Positions 51,401-60,259 are shown, numbered from the stretch's first letter. The stretch: 64,000 nt of DNA from Corynebacterium hansenii (GCF_030408795.1 NZ_CP047211.1:3034018-3098017), one strand, 5' to 3'. The notes: a model not told the origin generated them from the letters alone. A program made the numbers and translations.

Positions 51401-52263
51401 GCCATGCCGGAAACGAGGTGGGCACCCGCGACGGCGACGACCGCCCGGGCCAGAGCGCCGAGCCGGGCGCCGACCGGCATTCCGGGGTGGACGATCCGGC
51501 GGCGGCCGCCGACCGCGGCCTGGTGCTGGCCAAGCGCCTGCGCGAGGCCGCGCTCGGCCCGGACTCGGGCCAGCTGCAGGTCATCGCCGAAGACGCCGAT
51601 GCGCCGATCACGCCGGCGCGCCTGAAGCAGGTCACGTCCACCACCCGCGGACGGCTGTGGGGCTCCGGCGCGATCGTCGTCGGCTTCGTGCTGGTGCTGG
51701 CGCTGATCCTGGCGGCGGTGTTCGCGTGGGTCAACCGCGCCGAGGACTCGCCGCTGACGCCGGACTCCGTGCGCCGCGGCCAGGAGGAGGCGCTGCCCGC
51801 CGGACCCATCCGCATCACGGATGCCGCGGAGTGGCAGGCGACCAACCCGAACCCGCTCGCCGGGCCGGACAATCCCTCCGCCGCCGCCTTCGCCATCGAC
51901 GGTGACCGGGACACGTCGTGGATGACGTCGACGTACAACTACCCGCTCGGCTCCGATTCGATGGCGCTGAAGAAGGGCATCGGCCTGGTGCTCACCTTCC
52001 GCCAGGACGCCGTACCGGGGCAGGTGGAGATCCTCGGCGCGCCGGGGACGAAGGTCGAGATACGCTCCATTCCGGCTGATCTGGCCACGTCCGGCACGGG
52101 CGATCTGGGCGCCACGAAGGTGCTCGGCCAGGGCCGCCTGGGCGAGGGCGACACGACCATCGCGCTCGACGGCGCACCCAAGTCGCGGCACCTGCTGATC
52201 TGGGTCACCGAATTGCCCGACACCATGACGGCGTCGATCGCCGAGGTCTCCGCGGAACGCTGA
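48409..52263 (+). CDS. murJ: MurJ lipid II flippase with pseudokinase and C-terminal extracellular domain
   Basis: 1284 residues in mycobacterial MviN architecture. A disordered Gly/Ser/Ala region (1-138) precedes the MurJ core (about 140-680), with the typical start SMAVATLFSRITGFLRNALI. A cytoplasmic kinase-like domain follows (about 733-925: GGRYRLLSEEGSRPGVRFWR, no recognisable HRD or DFG catalytic motifs). After another acidic/His-rich linker comes a TM helix (about 1086-1108) and an outer domain (about 1140-1284; FAIDGDRDTSWMT resembles a discoidin/F5-8C fold). In mycobacteria the pseudokinase binds FhaA when phosphorylated. GTG 48409 follows GGGGG. Confidence 0.93.
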   Translation: MTDPDAPHTGQRGRIRRPAPPAPAPAPRTAPAARREEPAPILNRPPTGGGSSGSPASAGGTASAAGSSGPSGSSGSAGTAGAAGSTMVAAGSASGTATGTIARTRDGAAGTGAGSGAAAHGPATGSGASAASESGTASDADVVRSTGSMAVATLFSRITGFLRNALIGITLGPAIMSAFNTANTLPNLITEIVLGAVLTSLVVPVLVRAQKEDADGGAAFVRRLMTLSLTLLGTVTVLAVVTAPILTRIGLDSDGKVNVPLATSFAFLLLPQIIFYGIFSLLMAVLNTKGVFKPGAWAPVANNVVAIATLLLYWLLPGSLPFDHPGTITDPHILLLGVGTTLGVVIQALIMIPPLRRLGIDMRPLWGIDDRIKQFGGMGIAIVTYVAISQAGYLITTRIASSADDAAPGIYQQAWLLLQMPYGIIGVTLLTAIMPRLSRNAADGDDRAVIRDLSVGTRLTMIALIPIVVFFTAFGVPISNALFAYGLFPKETADILGWTLSFSAFTLIPYALVLLHLRVFYAREEAWTPTFIIFGITVVKVALSMLAPLMASRTELVVVLLGAANGFGFVAGAIIGGWLLRRTLGDLRGREVLRTCVWALGAALVGIAVAMALDSFVIGDPLDALGSVGAFLRTALAGIVFLIVTGVVLSRSPLPEVRILGGLLGRIPGLRRFAPKPVDGTEVHADDADAAIAGTVVGGPSSAAGENAAMASEGFTASPMLPPMPSEASRPTRFVPGEMVFGGRYRLLSEEGSRPGVRFWRAVDRTGPVRLDAEGKKLHDEVALTFVDTLTAPHVGYTAPGAAVQIAESAKALRRIEGPGLARIRAVHLGRTDVIVASDWVPGIPLSAVGEGTNADAAAFAVADLAEAAGRAHKAGLVLGADDLDRLRVSVDGRVELAFPAPLPEATADGDLAVACRALSTLLAGCTHVPSDIRGILDDATRRTSAGKEGTGDHAGDRADAHAGEHGGEHPGAVAHDGPGGASAHVKTDLAWSETSESHAGNEVGTRDGDDRPGQSAEPGADRHSGVDDPAAAADRGLVLAKRLREAALGPDSGQLQVIAEDADAPITPARLKQVTSTTRGRLWGSGAIVVGFVLVLALILAAVFAWVNRAEDSPLTPDSVRRGQEEALPAGPIRITDAAEWQATNPNPLAGPDNPSAAAFAIDGDRDTSWMTSTYNYPLGSDSMALKKGIGLVLTFRQDAVPGQVEILGAPGTKVEIRSIPADLATSGTGDLGATKVLGQGRLGEGDTTIALDGAPKSRHLLIWVTELPDTMTASIAEVSAER

Positions 52264-52322
52264 CCCCGGCGCCCGGCCCGCCCCGGATGGCGCGCCCGCC
52301 CGACCCGTGATGGGATGGGCGC

Positions 52323-52940
52323 GTGAACTTCGGGGGGAGGGTCACCGCGCCGACGGCGCTGGTCGACCGCATGGACACGGAAGAGGCTCCGGCCGACGGG
52401 CGCGGCGATCTCGAGCTGCTGACCGCCCATCTGGCGGGCGACGCGCGGGCGTTCCCGGCGCTCGTCGACCGGCACGAGCGGCAGCTGTGGTGGACCGCGG
52501 TGCGGCATTCGCGCACCGAATCGGACGCGGCCGACGCGATGCAGGAGGGCCTGGTCAAGGCACTGCGCAGCGCGTCGGCGTTCCGCCGCGATTCGTCGGT
52601 GGCGACGTGGCTGCACCGCATCGTGGTCAACAGCTGCCACGACCGGATGCGCGGCCGCCACGGCCCGCCCGACGGCGTCGTCGACGACCGCGTCACGCCC
52701 GCGCCGGACGCCGGCGACGGTGCCGATCCCGCCCTGGGCGTGGTCATGCGCCAGGCGATGTCGCGGCTGCCGGAGGAGCAGCGGCGCGTCATCGTGGAGG
52801 TCGACCTGATGGGCTGGCCGCTCGCCGACGTCGCCCGCCGCATGGGCATCCCCGAGGGCACGGTCAAGTCCCGCCGGGCCCGCGCCCGGGCCACGCTGCG
52901 CCGCCAGCTGCGCCGACTCGATTCGGAGGTCGACCGATGA
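52323..52940 (+). CDS. sigM: ECF sigma factor, SigM-like
   Basis: 205 residues. Sigma region 2 is in AFPALVDRHERQLWWTAVRH to SVATWLHRIVVNSCHDRMR. Region 4 is LPEEQRRVIVEVDLMGWPLADVARRMGIPEGTVKSRRARA. In position (murJ-sigM-anti-sigma-trxB-trxA) it equals SigM, which in C. glutamicum and mycobacteria answers disulfide and envelope stress. GTG 52323 has no RBS; ATG 52371 would remove a 16-residue tail. The stop overlaps the downstream start as ATGA. Confidence 0.92.
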   Translation: MNFGGRVTAPTALVDRMDTEEAPADGRGDLELLTAHLAGDARAFPALVDRHERQLWWTAVRHSRTESDAADAMQEGLVKALRSASAFRRDSSVATWLHRIVVNSCHDRMRGRHGPPDGVVDDRVTPAPDAGDGADPALGVVMRQAMSRLPEEQRRVIVEVDLMGWPLADVARRMGIPEGTVKSRRARARATLRRQLRRLDSEVDR

Positions 52941-53551
52941 CCCGCCACGGCACCCACGATCACCCCGACGAGCCCCACCGGGCCCTCGCGGACGACGAAC
53001 TCGGTTACCTCGCCTCCTCCCTGCTTTGCGACGATTCCCCTCCGCCGTCCGTCCACGACGCCTGGCGGCTGCGCCATTCGACCGATCCCGACCGCCGTTC
53101 CGTGGTGCGGCTTTTCCCGCGGGGACCGGCGACCATCGCCGCGGCGGCCGCGGCCGCCGTCATCTTCGCCGCCGGTGGCGCGTGGCTCACCCCGCCCCCG
53201 CACCAGCAGCCGCCCGTCGGCGGGGCCGGTGACGGGGCGTCGTCACGCGAACCCGCGCAACCCGGCATCGACCTTGCCTCCCTCGGACCCGCGGCGGCCG
53301 GCGCGATGGGGGAGAGGGACCTTGGCGGGCTCATCGACCCCGCCCGCGCGGGCGCATGCCTGGCCGAGCACGGCGAGCGGGAGGACGCCCTGCTCGGTGC
53401 CGCGCCGATGGCCCACGGGGACCGCGTGGGGCAGCTGTTCGTGCTGTCCGCGGGAATGCACGGGCGGGTGACGGTGTTGTTGACCGTGAACACCTGCGGA
53501 ACCGTCCCCGCGGAGCCCGTCGTCCATCGGACCATCGGCGCGCCCGGGTAG
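52937..53551 (+). CDS. Probable anti-sigma-M factor
   Basis: 204 residues. The cytoplasmic N-terminus (about 60 residues) is followed by one TM helix ([20 protein letters not shown]) and an outer domain with two Cys (ACLAEHG and VNTCGTVP). Coupling to sigM by a 4-nt overlap and the same place as RsmA support the anti-sigma role. The zinc anti-sigma motif HxxxCxxC is not visible; the N-terminal part has only one Cys (SLLCDD). The call therefore rests on context. Confidence 0.7.
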   Translation: MTRHGTHDHPDEPHRALADDELGYLASSLLCDDSPPPSVHDAWRLRHSTDPDRRSVVRLFPRGPATIAAAAAAAVIFAAGGAWLTPPPHQQPPVGGAGDGASSREPAQPGIDLASLGPAAAGAMGERDLGGLIDPARAGACLAEHGEREDALLGAAPMAHGDRVGQLFVLSAGMHGRVTVLLTVNTCGTVPAEPVVHRTIGAPG

Positions 53552-53651
53552 GCTGCCGCAGGAGACGACGACGCGGGCGGTCGGCAGCGCCCGGCCGCGC
53601 CGCACACCGCGAAATGCCACGTCAAAGGGCACCCACCAGGAGGAACGCAGC

Positions 53652-54581
53652 ATGTCCGACACCATCCACGACGTCATCATCGTCGGCTCCGGCCCCGCCG
53701 GCTACACCGCCGCCATCTACGCCGCCCGCGCCGAGCTCGAGCCCGTCGTCTTCGAGGGCGTCGAGTTCGGCGGATCGCTGATGACGACCACGGAGGTGGA
53801 GAACTTCCCCGGCTTCGCCGAGGGCATCCAGGGCCCCGACCTCATGGACCAGATGCGCGCCCAGGCCGAGCGCTTCGGCGCCGAGCTGCGCATGGAGCAC
53901 GTCGACCGCATGGACCTGACCGGCGACGTGAAGTCCGTGTGGGTCGGCGACGAGGAGCACAAGGGCCGCACCGTCATCCTCGCGATGGGCGCCGCGCCGC
54001 GTTACCTCGGCGTCCCCGGCGAGCAGGAGTTGCTCGGCCACGGCGTCAGCTCCTGCGCCACCTGCGACGGCTTCTTCTTCCGCGACCACGACATCGCCGT
54101 CATCGGCGGCGGCGACTCCGCCATGGAAGAGGCGACGTTCCTGACCAAGTTCGCGAAGTCCGTCACCATCGTCCACCGCCGCGAGGAGTTCCGCGCGTCC
54201 GCGATCATGGAGGAGCGCGCCCGCGCCAACGACAAGATCCGATTCGCCACCAACAAGGTCGTCGAGGAGGTCGTGGGCGAGGGTTCGGTGACGTCGCTGA
54301 AGCTGAAGGACACCGTCACGGGCGAAATCTCCGAGCTGCCGGTGACCGCGATGTTCGTGGCCATCGGCCACGATCCGCGCTCCCAGATGATCGTCGACCA
54401 GGTCGACCTGGACGAGTCCGGCTACGTGAAGGTGGAGGCTCCGTCGACCCGTACCTCGGTCCCCGGCGTCTTCGCCGCCGGCGACCTGGTCGATTCCCAC
54501 TACCAGCAGGCCATCACCGCCGCGGGCACCGGCTGCACCGCGGCCATCGACGCCGAGCATTACCTGGCCGCGCAGACGTAG
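53652..54581 (+). CDS. trxB: Thioredoxin-disulfide reductase
   Basis: NADPH-dependent flavoenzyme of 309 residues that reduces thioredoxin. It has the FAD-binding [20 protein letters not shown], redox-active CATC in [11 protein letters not shown], the NADPH motif [12 protein letters not shown], and the C-terminal FAD segment [39 protein letters not shown] precedes ATG 53652. Its 100-bp separation from the anti-sigma gene leaves room for its own promoter. trxA follows after 88 bp. Confidence 0.97.
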   Translation: MSDTIHDVIIVGSGPAGYTAAIYAARAELEPVVFEGVEFGGSLMTTTEVENFPGFAEGIQGPDLMDQMRAQAERFGAELRMEHVDRMDLTGDVKSVWVGDEEHKGRTVILAMGAAPRYLGVPGEQELLGHGVSSCATCDGFFFRDHDIAVIGGGDSAMEEATFLTKFAKSVTIVHRREEFRASAIMEERARANDKIRFATNKVVEEVVGEGSVTSLKLKDTVTGEISELPVTAMFVAIGHDPRSQMIVDQVDLDESGYVKVEAPSTRTSVPGVFAAGDLVDSHYQQAITAAGTGCTAAIDAEHYLAAQT

Positions 54582-54605
54582 CCCGCGGGGCGCCGATTGA
54601 AGCTC

Positions 54606-54633
54606 TTGATCATCGGCCGCTTTTCGATATACT
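54606..54633 (+). promoter_or_regulatory. Candidate trxA promoter
   Basis: TTGATC (54606-54611) and TATACT (54628-54633) are spaced 16 bp in the short trxB-trxA gap. A second -10-like TATAAT lies at 54641. The AT-rich island stands out from the surrounding G+C. It suggests trxA can be expressed apart from trxB. Confidence 0.55.
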
Positions 54634-54669
54634 GCACCAATATAATTTCCTGATCCTCTTAGGAGAAAC

Positions 54670-54990
54670 ATGTCTGTCGTGAACGTCACCGCCGCGAACT
54701 TCAAGTCCACGGTCATCGAGTCCGACAAGCCCGTCCTCGTCGACTTCTGGGCCGACTGGTGCGGCCCCTGCCGCAAGCTGGCCCCCGTCGTCGACGAGGT
54801 CGCCGCCGAGCTCGGCGACCGCGCCGTCGTGGCCAAGTGCGACATCGAGGCCGAGCGCACCCTGGCCGCGATGTTCCAGATCATGTCGATTCCGGCGCTG
54901 CTCATCTTCAAGGGCGGCCAGAAGGTCGATGAAATCGTCGGCGTCAAGCCGAAGGCGGAGATCCTCCGAAAGGTGGAAGCTCAGCTCTAA
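54670..54990 (+). CDS. trxA: Thioredoxin
   Basis: 106 residues of classical length: VLVDFWADWCGPCRKLAPVV with the WCGPC active site, QIMSIPALLIFKGG with the cis-proline, and a C-terminal helix ILRKVEAQL. TTAGGAGAAAC is a good RBS. Next to trxB, it is the principal thioredoxin; the WCGPC protein at 19259 is a second one. Confidence 0.97.
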   Translation: MSVVNVTAANFKSTVIESDKPVLVDFWADWCGPCRKLAPVVDEVAAELGDRAVVAKCDIEAERTLAAMFQIMSIPALLIFKGGQKVDEIVGVKPKAEILRKVEAQL

Positions 54991-55059
54991 CTGGTAGCGT
55001 GTGAACATGGGCAACCGATCAGGCTGCCCATCGGAGCACGTGAAGGAAGGGGACGCCCG

Positions 55060-56247
55060 GTGCCGGAGTATCTGCAGGTGGGGGAGCGATCGCCGCGCGT
55101 AGCGGAGGTACGCACCACGCTGGCCAGACTGGGCCTTCTGCCGGGCTACGCCGGGGACGCCATCCAACAGGACTCGCCGCAATGGAGCGGCGACGACGAC
55201 CTCTTCGACGAAGAACTGCGATCGGCGCTGCTGGAGTTCCAGCAGTCCCGCGGCATCTACGCCGACGGGATCATCCGCGATTCGACGCTCAAGGCGCTGC
55301 GCGAGGCGTCGTACGTCCTCGGCGCCCGCGTGCTGGCCTTCGACCCGATCTCGCCGATGACGGGCGACGACATCGGGCAGCTGCAGGGCATCCTGCAGGA
55401 GCTCGGTTTCTTCGACACCCGCGTCGACGGCCACTTCGGGCCGTTGACCGACGCCGCCGTGCGCGAATACCAGGTCAACTACGGCCTGCAGTCGGACGGC
55501 ATCTGCGGGCCGGTCACGTTCCGCGCCCTGAGCTACCTCGGGCGCCGGGTGACGGGTGGATCGCACGTCGCCATGCACGAGCGCGAGCGGGTGCGCGCCG
55601 CCGGCCCGAAGCTGTCGGGCAAGCGGGTCGTCATCGACCCGGGCCGCAGCTCCAACGATCCGGGCATGACCGTCGAAGGGCCCTACGGTCCCATCACCGA
55701 GGAGGAGATCCTCTGGGATCTCGCCTCGCGCGTCGAGGGTCGCCTCGTCGCCGTGGGCGCCGAGACCATCCTGTCGCGGCCCCGCACGGGTGATCCGTCC
55801 ATCGAAGAGCGCGCCGAGATGGCCAACGCCTTCGGCGCGGATGTGATGATCTCCCTGCGCGCCGACCGCTATCCGAACGAGCGCGCGTCGGGTCTGGCCA
55901 CGTTCTACTTCGGTTCGATCGTCGGCAACAGCTCGATTCTCGGCCAGCAGCTGTCCGGGCTGATCCAGCGCGAGATCGTCGCCCGCACTCCGTTGGGTGA
56001 CTGCCGCACGCACGCCCGCACGTGGGATCTGATGCGCCTGACGCGCATGCCCACCGTCGAGGTGGTCGTGGGCTACCTGACCAATCCGGACGACGTCGCG
56101 GTGCTGGCGTCGCCCGATCAGCGCGACCAGATCGCCGAGGCGATCGTCGTCGGCGTCAAGCGCCTGTACCTCCCGGAGGAGGACGATCAGCCGCTGACCG
56201 GCACCTACAGCTTCGTCGAGCTCCTGGAAGCCGAGAAGGACGCGTAG
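55060..56247 (+). CDS. cwlM: CwlM-like amidase-family protein lacking zinc ligands
   Basis: 395 residues. Two peptidoglycan-binding repeats (about 10-80 and 95-165; LLEFQQSRGIYADGIIRDST and REYQVNYGLQSDGICGP) precede an amidase_3 fold (about 185-370). In active enzymes zinc is held by His-Glu-His. Here DPGH reads DPGR and SIHAN reads SLRAD, so both histidines are Arg, while a Glu persists in ITEEEI. It is therefore probably a non-catalytic regulator, as CwlM of M. tuberculosis is for MurA. GTG 55060 follows GGAAGGGGA. The 3' end overlaps the opposing GNAT gene by 43 bp. Confidence 0.88.
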   Translation: MPEYLQVGERSPRVAEVRTTLARLGLLPGYAGDAIQQDSPQWSGDDDLFDEELRSALLEFQQSRGIYADGIIRDSTLKALREASYVLGARVLAFDPISPMTGDDIGQLQGILQELGFFDTRVDGHFGPLTDAAVREYQVNYGLQSDGICGPVTFRALSYLGRRVTGGSHVAMHERERVRAAGPKLSGKRVVIDPGRSSNDPGMTVEGPYGPITEEEILWDLASRVEGRLVAVGAETILSRPRTGDPSIEERAEMANAFGADVMISLRADRYPNERASGLATFYFGSIVGNSSILGQQLSGLIQREIVARTPLGDCRTHARTWDLMRLTRMPTVEVVVGYLTNPDDVAVLASPDQRDQIAEAIVVGVKRLYLPEEDDQPLTGTYSFVELLEAEKDA

Positions 56248-57173
56248 AACTGCGCGGCCACCAGCTGGTCGAGCGCATCGGTGACCGCCGCCGCCCAGTC
56301 GAGGTCGGCGTCCAGTTCGCGCCGCAGCCGCGGATGCGTCGGATGGGGCGCCACGACCGTGAAGCCGGAATTGATGAGCATGCGCGTCGGGATGACGTCG
56401 CCGGCGTCGTGGTTGATGGCCCCGAGCGCGGTTGACTCGCAGCGGTGCGGCGTCCGCGGAGCGTCGACCGAGTGCAGGATCGACTCGGTCAGGGACATTT
56501 CCTCCCGCGGAATCGCGTTTTCCCCGTCGTCTCCGCCGCCGGAACAGCCGAAGGCCTCCACCGCACGTACGCCGCGACCGGCCAGATGCGTCACCGCGGC
56601 ATTGATCAGCGCTTCCTCTGTGCCCTGGTCCGCCATGATCGGGTCGATGTGCAGGCTGGTGAGCATCACCGCGTCGGGGGACACCGGGCCCGTCGGCATG
56701 CGGCGCGACGTCGGAGCGTAGCGCGGGGGACCGAACAGCAATGTGGCCGTCACGGCCTGGCCCGAGGCTTCGGCCATGCTGAAGCCGCACAGGCCCCAGT
56801 CCACGAGCACCCGGTTGAGCCAGAGCTCCTTCTCCAACTCGGCGTCCATGCCACGGCGGATACGGTTGGCGGCGCCGCCGGGGCCCAGGGGTCCCGAAGG
56901 ACCGGCCGGCGGCGGAGCCATCGGATCCCGCCCGGAATCGGAGGCGGCGGGCCGTTGCGGGCCGTGCTGGAGCCCCATCTTCCGCCACGGATTGCCGACG
57001 ACGCGCTTCGGATCGGTTTCGGTCCCGTCATCGTCCATGGGGGAACCGGCGGGCCCATCCTTCGCCGGAGAAGCGTCTTCCGGTTCGATTTCCCAGAAGA
57101 GGCTGCGCATCGTGCCGGGGTGGATCGAACGGCGGTTGCCCAGGTCGATCGGGCAGACGAATCCTGCGGACAC
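56205..57173 (-). CDS. GNAT-like protein next to parB
   Basis: 322 residues, matching the conserved gene beside parB in mycolate bacteria (Rv3916c position), usually called a GNAT acetyltransferase. The acetyl-CoA-binding-like stretch is LTSLHIDPIMADQGTEEALI, followed by LAGRGVRAVEAFG. The central region about 45-115 is low-complexity (APPPAGPSGPLGPGG). The substrate is unknown. GTG 57173 lies 14 nt after the ParB stop with GAGGGG upstream, so it is probably coupled to parAB. It is convergent with cwlM, overlapping the end of it. Confidence 0.75.
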   Translation of the reverse strand: MSAGFVCPIDLGNRRSIHPGTMRSLFWEIEPEDASPAKDGPAGSPMDDDGTETDPKRVVGNPWRKMGLQHGPQRPAASDSGRDPMAPPPAGPSGPLGPGGAANRIRRGMDAELEKELWLNRVLVDWGLCGFSMAEASGQAVTATLLFGPPRYAPTSRRMPTGPVSPDAVMLTSLHIDPIMADQGTEEALINAAVTHLAGRGVRAVEAFGCSGGGDDGENAIPREEMSLTESILHSVDAPRTPHRCESTALGAINHDAGDVIPTRMLINSGFTVVAPHPTHPRLRRELDADLDWAAAVTDALDQLVAAQFYASFSASRSSTKL

Positions 57174-57186
57174 TGTCGGCGGCCCC

Positions 57187-58461
57187 TCAGTTTCGGTCGG
57201 AGTCGTCGATGAGGGACATGATCCGGTCGAAGTCCTCGAGGTCGCCGAATTCGATGACGATGCGGCCCTTGCGCTTGCCCATGGTCGCGGACACCTTCGT
57301 GTCGAAGCTATCGGACAGGCGATCGGCCCACGCCGTGAGCTTTTCGGGCTGGGGGAGGGGTTCGCGCTTGCGCCGAGTCGCGGCTTCCTCGCCACGGTTG
57401 ATCAGCGTCACCGCTTCCTCGGTCGCCCGCACGGACAGCCCCTCCGCGACGATCCGGTCGGCCAATGTGGACTGGTCCGCTGTGCCGGTCTTGATGCCCA
57501 GCAGGGCGCGGGCGTGCCCTGCGGTCAGCACGCCGGCGGCTACGCGGCGCTGGACGTCGACCGGCAGCTGCAGCAGGCGGATCATGTTCGTGATCGCCGG
57601 ACGGGAACGCCCGATGCGGTCCGCGAGCTCCGCCTGGGTGACGTCGAACTCCTCGAGCAGCTGCTGATACGCGGCGGCCTCTTCGAGCGGATTGAGTTGG
57701 ACGCGGTGGATGTTCTCGAGCAGCGCGTCGCGGAGCATCGAGGAATCGGACGTTTCCCGGATGATCGCCGGGATCGCGTCGATGCCCGCCAGTTGGCTGG
57801 CCCGCCACCGGCGCTCGCCCATGATGATCTCGAACTCGGGCTGCGGAGCCTCCGGGTTCTTCGCCCGCGCCTCCTCGAGCGCCTTGGCCCGCACGTCGTC
57901 CCCGATCGGCCGGACGACGATCGGCTGCATGAGGCCGAACTCACGGATGGAGTGCGCGAGCTCGCGAAGGGGTTCTTCGTCGAACACTTCGCGCGGCTGG
58001 CGCGGATTGGGGACGATCAACGCGATCGGAATCTCGCGGTACGTCGCGCCGATTTCGGAAGCGCCGTACTCCGAAGCGTCCCGGGTCGCGCCGCCATCAA
58101 TTTCGGACTTTCGTCGGTCCGTCTCGCCACGACCCCCGGCACCCGATGTTTCACGTGAAACATCCTTTCCCGGAACGCGCTTTACCTTATCGTCACCGTG
58201 ACGCTTTGACGTTTTATCGCCGCCAATATCCGTTCCGTCACTGTGACGTTTCGCATCGCCAACGCCCCCGGCTGCACCGCGACCGCTCCGGCGATCCGCC
58301 TCGGACAAGCCGGACGAATCGGGGCGGCGGCTTCGCGGGCCGAAAATGATGTCGGCGGCGTCGTTCCCGACCGCCGGGTTCTGCTCCGGTGCCGTCGGAA
58401 TCAACGCGGCCAAACCCCGGCCGAGACCTCCGCGGCGGGTATCTTTCCTGTCCTGCGCCAT
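57187..58461 (-). CDS. parB: Chromosome partition protein ParB
   Basis: CTP-dependent DNA clamp that loads at parS and works with ParA. 424 residues. The N-terminal GRGLAALIP is the ParA-contact region. A disordered insert follows, then the ParB domain (about 150-250: [20 protein letters not shown], and GERRWRA, the GERR CTP-binding motif). The helix-turn-helix is [22 protein letters not shown]-terminal dimerisation domain ends the protein. Codons for DVSRET lie over a perfect parS site within the gene (58147). ATG 58461 follows GAAGGA, 14 nt after the ParA stop. Confidence 0.97.
   Translation of the reverse strand: MAQDRKDTRRGGLGRGLAALIPTAPEQNPAVGNDAADIIFGPRSRRPDSSGLSEADRRSGRGAAGGVGDAKRHSDGTDIGGDKTSKRHGDDKVKRVPGKDVSRETSGAGGRGETDRRKSEIDGGATRDASEYGASEIGATYREIPIALIVPNPRQPREVFDEEPLRELAHSIREFGLMQPIVVRPIGDDVRAKALEEARAKNPEAPQPEFEIIMGERRWRASQLAGIDAIPAIIRETSDSSMLRDALLENIHRVQLNPLEEAAAYQQLLEEFDVTQAELADRIGRSRPAITNMIRLLQLPVDVQRRVAAGVLTAGHARALLGIKTGTADQSTLADRIVAEGLSVRATEEAVTLINRGEEAATRRKREPLPQPEKLTAWADRLSDSFDTKVSATMGKRKGRIVIEFGDLEDFDRIMSLIDDSDRN
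58147..58162. promoter_or_regulatory. parS site inside parB
   Basis: TGTTTCACGTGAAACA, the exact 16-bp consensus palindrome bound by ParB, inside the coding sequence of parB itself. Loading here would place ParB on its own gene. Confidence 0.95.
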
Positions 58462-58475
58462 GGTCGGTCCTTCGG

Positions 58476-59402
58476 TCACTCGTGTTCGGGGGCGACGCCG
58501 ATCGCGCCGCTGTCGGGGGAGGGGAGATAGTCGCCGCGATTGGCGAACTCCTTGGCCGCATCCATGTACGCCAGCGCACCCCGGGAACCCGGGTCGTAAC
58601 TGATGATCGTCTGACTGAAGCCGGGAGCCTCGGAAACCTTCACGGATCGGGGAATGACGTTGCGCAGAACGGCGTCGCCGAAGTGCCTGCGCACTTCTGC
58701 GGCGACCTCGTCGGCGAGCTTCGTCCGTCCGTCGTACATGGTGAGCAGCACCGTCGAGATGTGAAGCTCGGGATTGAGGTGCTGCCGGATCATCTGCACG
58801 TTGTTCAGCAGCTGCGTCACTCCTTCCAACGCGTAAAACTCGCACTGGATGGGAATGACCACCTCGGACGCCGCGGTCATGGAGTTCAGGGTCAGCAGGC
58901 CGAGCGAGGGAGGGCAGTCGATGATGAGGTAATCGAATCCATGCTCTTCGAGGAATTCATCCGTGATCGCCTGGCGAAGCCGGCGCTCACGGTTGAAGAG
59001 GTTGACGAGTTCGATCTCCGAACCGGCGAGGTCGAGAGTGGCGGGGATGCACCACAGGTTCTCGTTTTCGGGGGATTGCTGCATCGCCTCTTCGGGACCC
59101 ACCTCGCCGATGAGCACCTCATACGTTGAGATGGTGCCGCTCCGATGCTCGACGTCCAGTGCGGTGGACGCGTTTCCCTGGGGGTCGTTGTCGATGACGA
59201 GCACTTTGAGACCATGGTGGGCCAGCGCGGACGCGAAATTGACGGCCGAGGTGGTTTTGCCCACCCCGCCCTTCTGGTTGGCGAAGGCAATGCGGCGGGT
59301 CTTCTCCGGCTTTGGCAAGGTCGGCTTGTTGGGCCCCTTGACCTGGGCTGCGCGTCGTGCGGCAGCGGCAATCGGCGAATCTTCCCACGACTTGCGGGCC
59401 AT
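58476..59402 (-). CDS. parA: Chromosome partition ATPase ParA
   Basis: Walker-type ATPase of 308 residues that moves ParB-parS complexes. The deviant Walker A is [12 protein letters not shown] within [13 protein letters not shown]. Walker A' lies in [13 protein letters not shown], and Walker B in [17 protein letters not shown] 59402 follows AAAGGGGA at good spacing; the TTG one codon upstream is less likely. It is the first gene of parA-parB-GNAT. The 850-bp gene-free stretch upstream holds the parS cluster. Confidence 0.97.
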   Translation of the reverse strand: MARKSWEDSPIAAAARRAAQVKGPNKPTLPKPEKTRRIAFANQKGGVGKTTSAVNFASALAHHGLKVLVIDNDPQGNASTALDVEHRSGTISTYEVLIGEVGPEEAMQQSPENENLWCIPATLDLAGSEIELVNLFNRERRLRQAITDEFLEEHGFDYLIIDCPPSLGLLTLNSMTAASEVVIPIQCEFYALEGVTQLLNNVQMIRQHLNPELHISTVLLTMYDGRTKLADEVAAEVRRHFGDAVLRNVIPRSVKVSEAPGFSQTIISYDPGSRGALAYMDAAKEFANRGDYLPSPDSGAIGVAPEHE

Positions 59403-59686
59403 CAAAAATCCCCTTTAACTCCGGATCCGTTCCGGGTATCCGACCAACTGAACAACTGGTCCACATGCGGGAAGGACCTCCGGGAGGCGATCCCCCCTCG
59501 GGGTCCAACGTGTGCACTCCACTCTAGCCCCTTCGCCGGATGCCCCTCAACGGTCCCGATGCATCACAAGAAAACGGGGCTACCTTAAGTTCGCCGCCGA
59601 CTTCGGCAAGATCTCGATCCGATCGCAGCTGGCTCATCGGCTCGACACTGCTTGGGCCGGCGCAAAATGGGACGAGGCTCGGTCTG

Positions 59687-59702
59687 AGTTTCACGTGAAA
59701 CT
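59687..59702. promoter_or_regulatory. parS site upstream of parA
   Basis: AGTTTCACGTGAAACT, perfect palindromic parS core with outer-base variation. One of four core matches between 59687 and 61042. The gene-free stretch 59406-60259 contains no convincing coding sequence; short ORFs there starting FHVK are translations of the parS core. Confidence 0.92.
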
Positions 59703-59760
59703 GCGTACATAACGTGGACGGCCTGACGTGGTAGACGCACCATCGGAATCTGGCCCGTCT

Positions 59761-59776
59761 GGTTTCACGTGAAACC
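59761..59776. promoter_or_regulatory. parS site upstream of parA
   Basis: GGTTTCACGTGAAACC, perfect palindrome around the GTTTCACGTGAAAC core, 58 bp from the preceding site. Confidence 0.92.
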
Positions 59777-59797
59777 GCGTCGCCTGTGCCCGGCATA

Positions 59798-59813
59798 AGT
59801 TTCACGTGAAACA
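59798..59813. promoter_or_regulatory. parS site upstream of parA
   Basis: AGTTTCACGTGAAACA, core intact with one asymmetric outer pair, 21 bp after the previous site. Confidence 0.92.
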
Positions 59814-59966
59814 TCGACGCGACGACCCACTGGCGCCTGGCGAACCGCCCGAGGCCGAGCGCGAAGATGCGGCACCACTTACCTTCAGCCGACTTGCACG
59901 GGTCATCCTCAGCGGGTTTGCGCGATGTGGATTCGTTCTGAAGCCTCAGCGGCGGAACTCGTGGGT

Positions 59967-59982
59967 GGTTTCACGTAAAACA
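59967..59982. promoter_or_regulatory. Degenerate parS site
   Basis: GGTTTCACGTAAAACA: one central base of the core is changed (G to A), so binding is probably weaker. A still more damaged TCACACGTGAAAGC lies near 60030. Confidence 0.6.
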
Positions 59983-60259
59983 TGCGCCCATGCTTCGGGC
60001 GAAGATTGGTGTTGCCTTGTACCTCCCAATCACACGTGAAAGCCCCGTGCACCAAGCGATCACATAAAGGATCCAAATCACCAGGGATCGACGGGAAGTC
60101 CGCCGCGTAGAACACTCCGAGTTGCAGGGATGAAGCGGCGGGGCAACGCATTGGCGGCCCGAATTCCAGTGGGGGAGGGGAGGGGCGATCGGGGGGGCGA
60201 CGCAGAACGACGCCGTACGCGAATCCCGCTATTCGGTTCTCATCGGTTGAAGAAGCCGA

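Noticed and set aside
48310..52191. 1293-residue open frame antisense to murJ
   Set aside because: It is a shadow of the MurJ reading frame, dominated by Arg, Gly and His runs, with no domains.
52323..52371. SigM beginning at the internal ATG 52371
   Set aside because: Possible, but neither start has an RBS. The longer GTG form was kept as the default and the alternative noted.
59512..60039. Short ORFs beginning FHVK in the parA upstream region
   Set aside because: They are translations of the parS core (TTTCACGTGAAA); no RBS and no conserved content.
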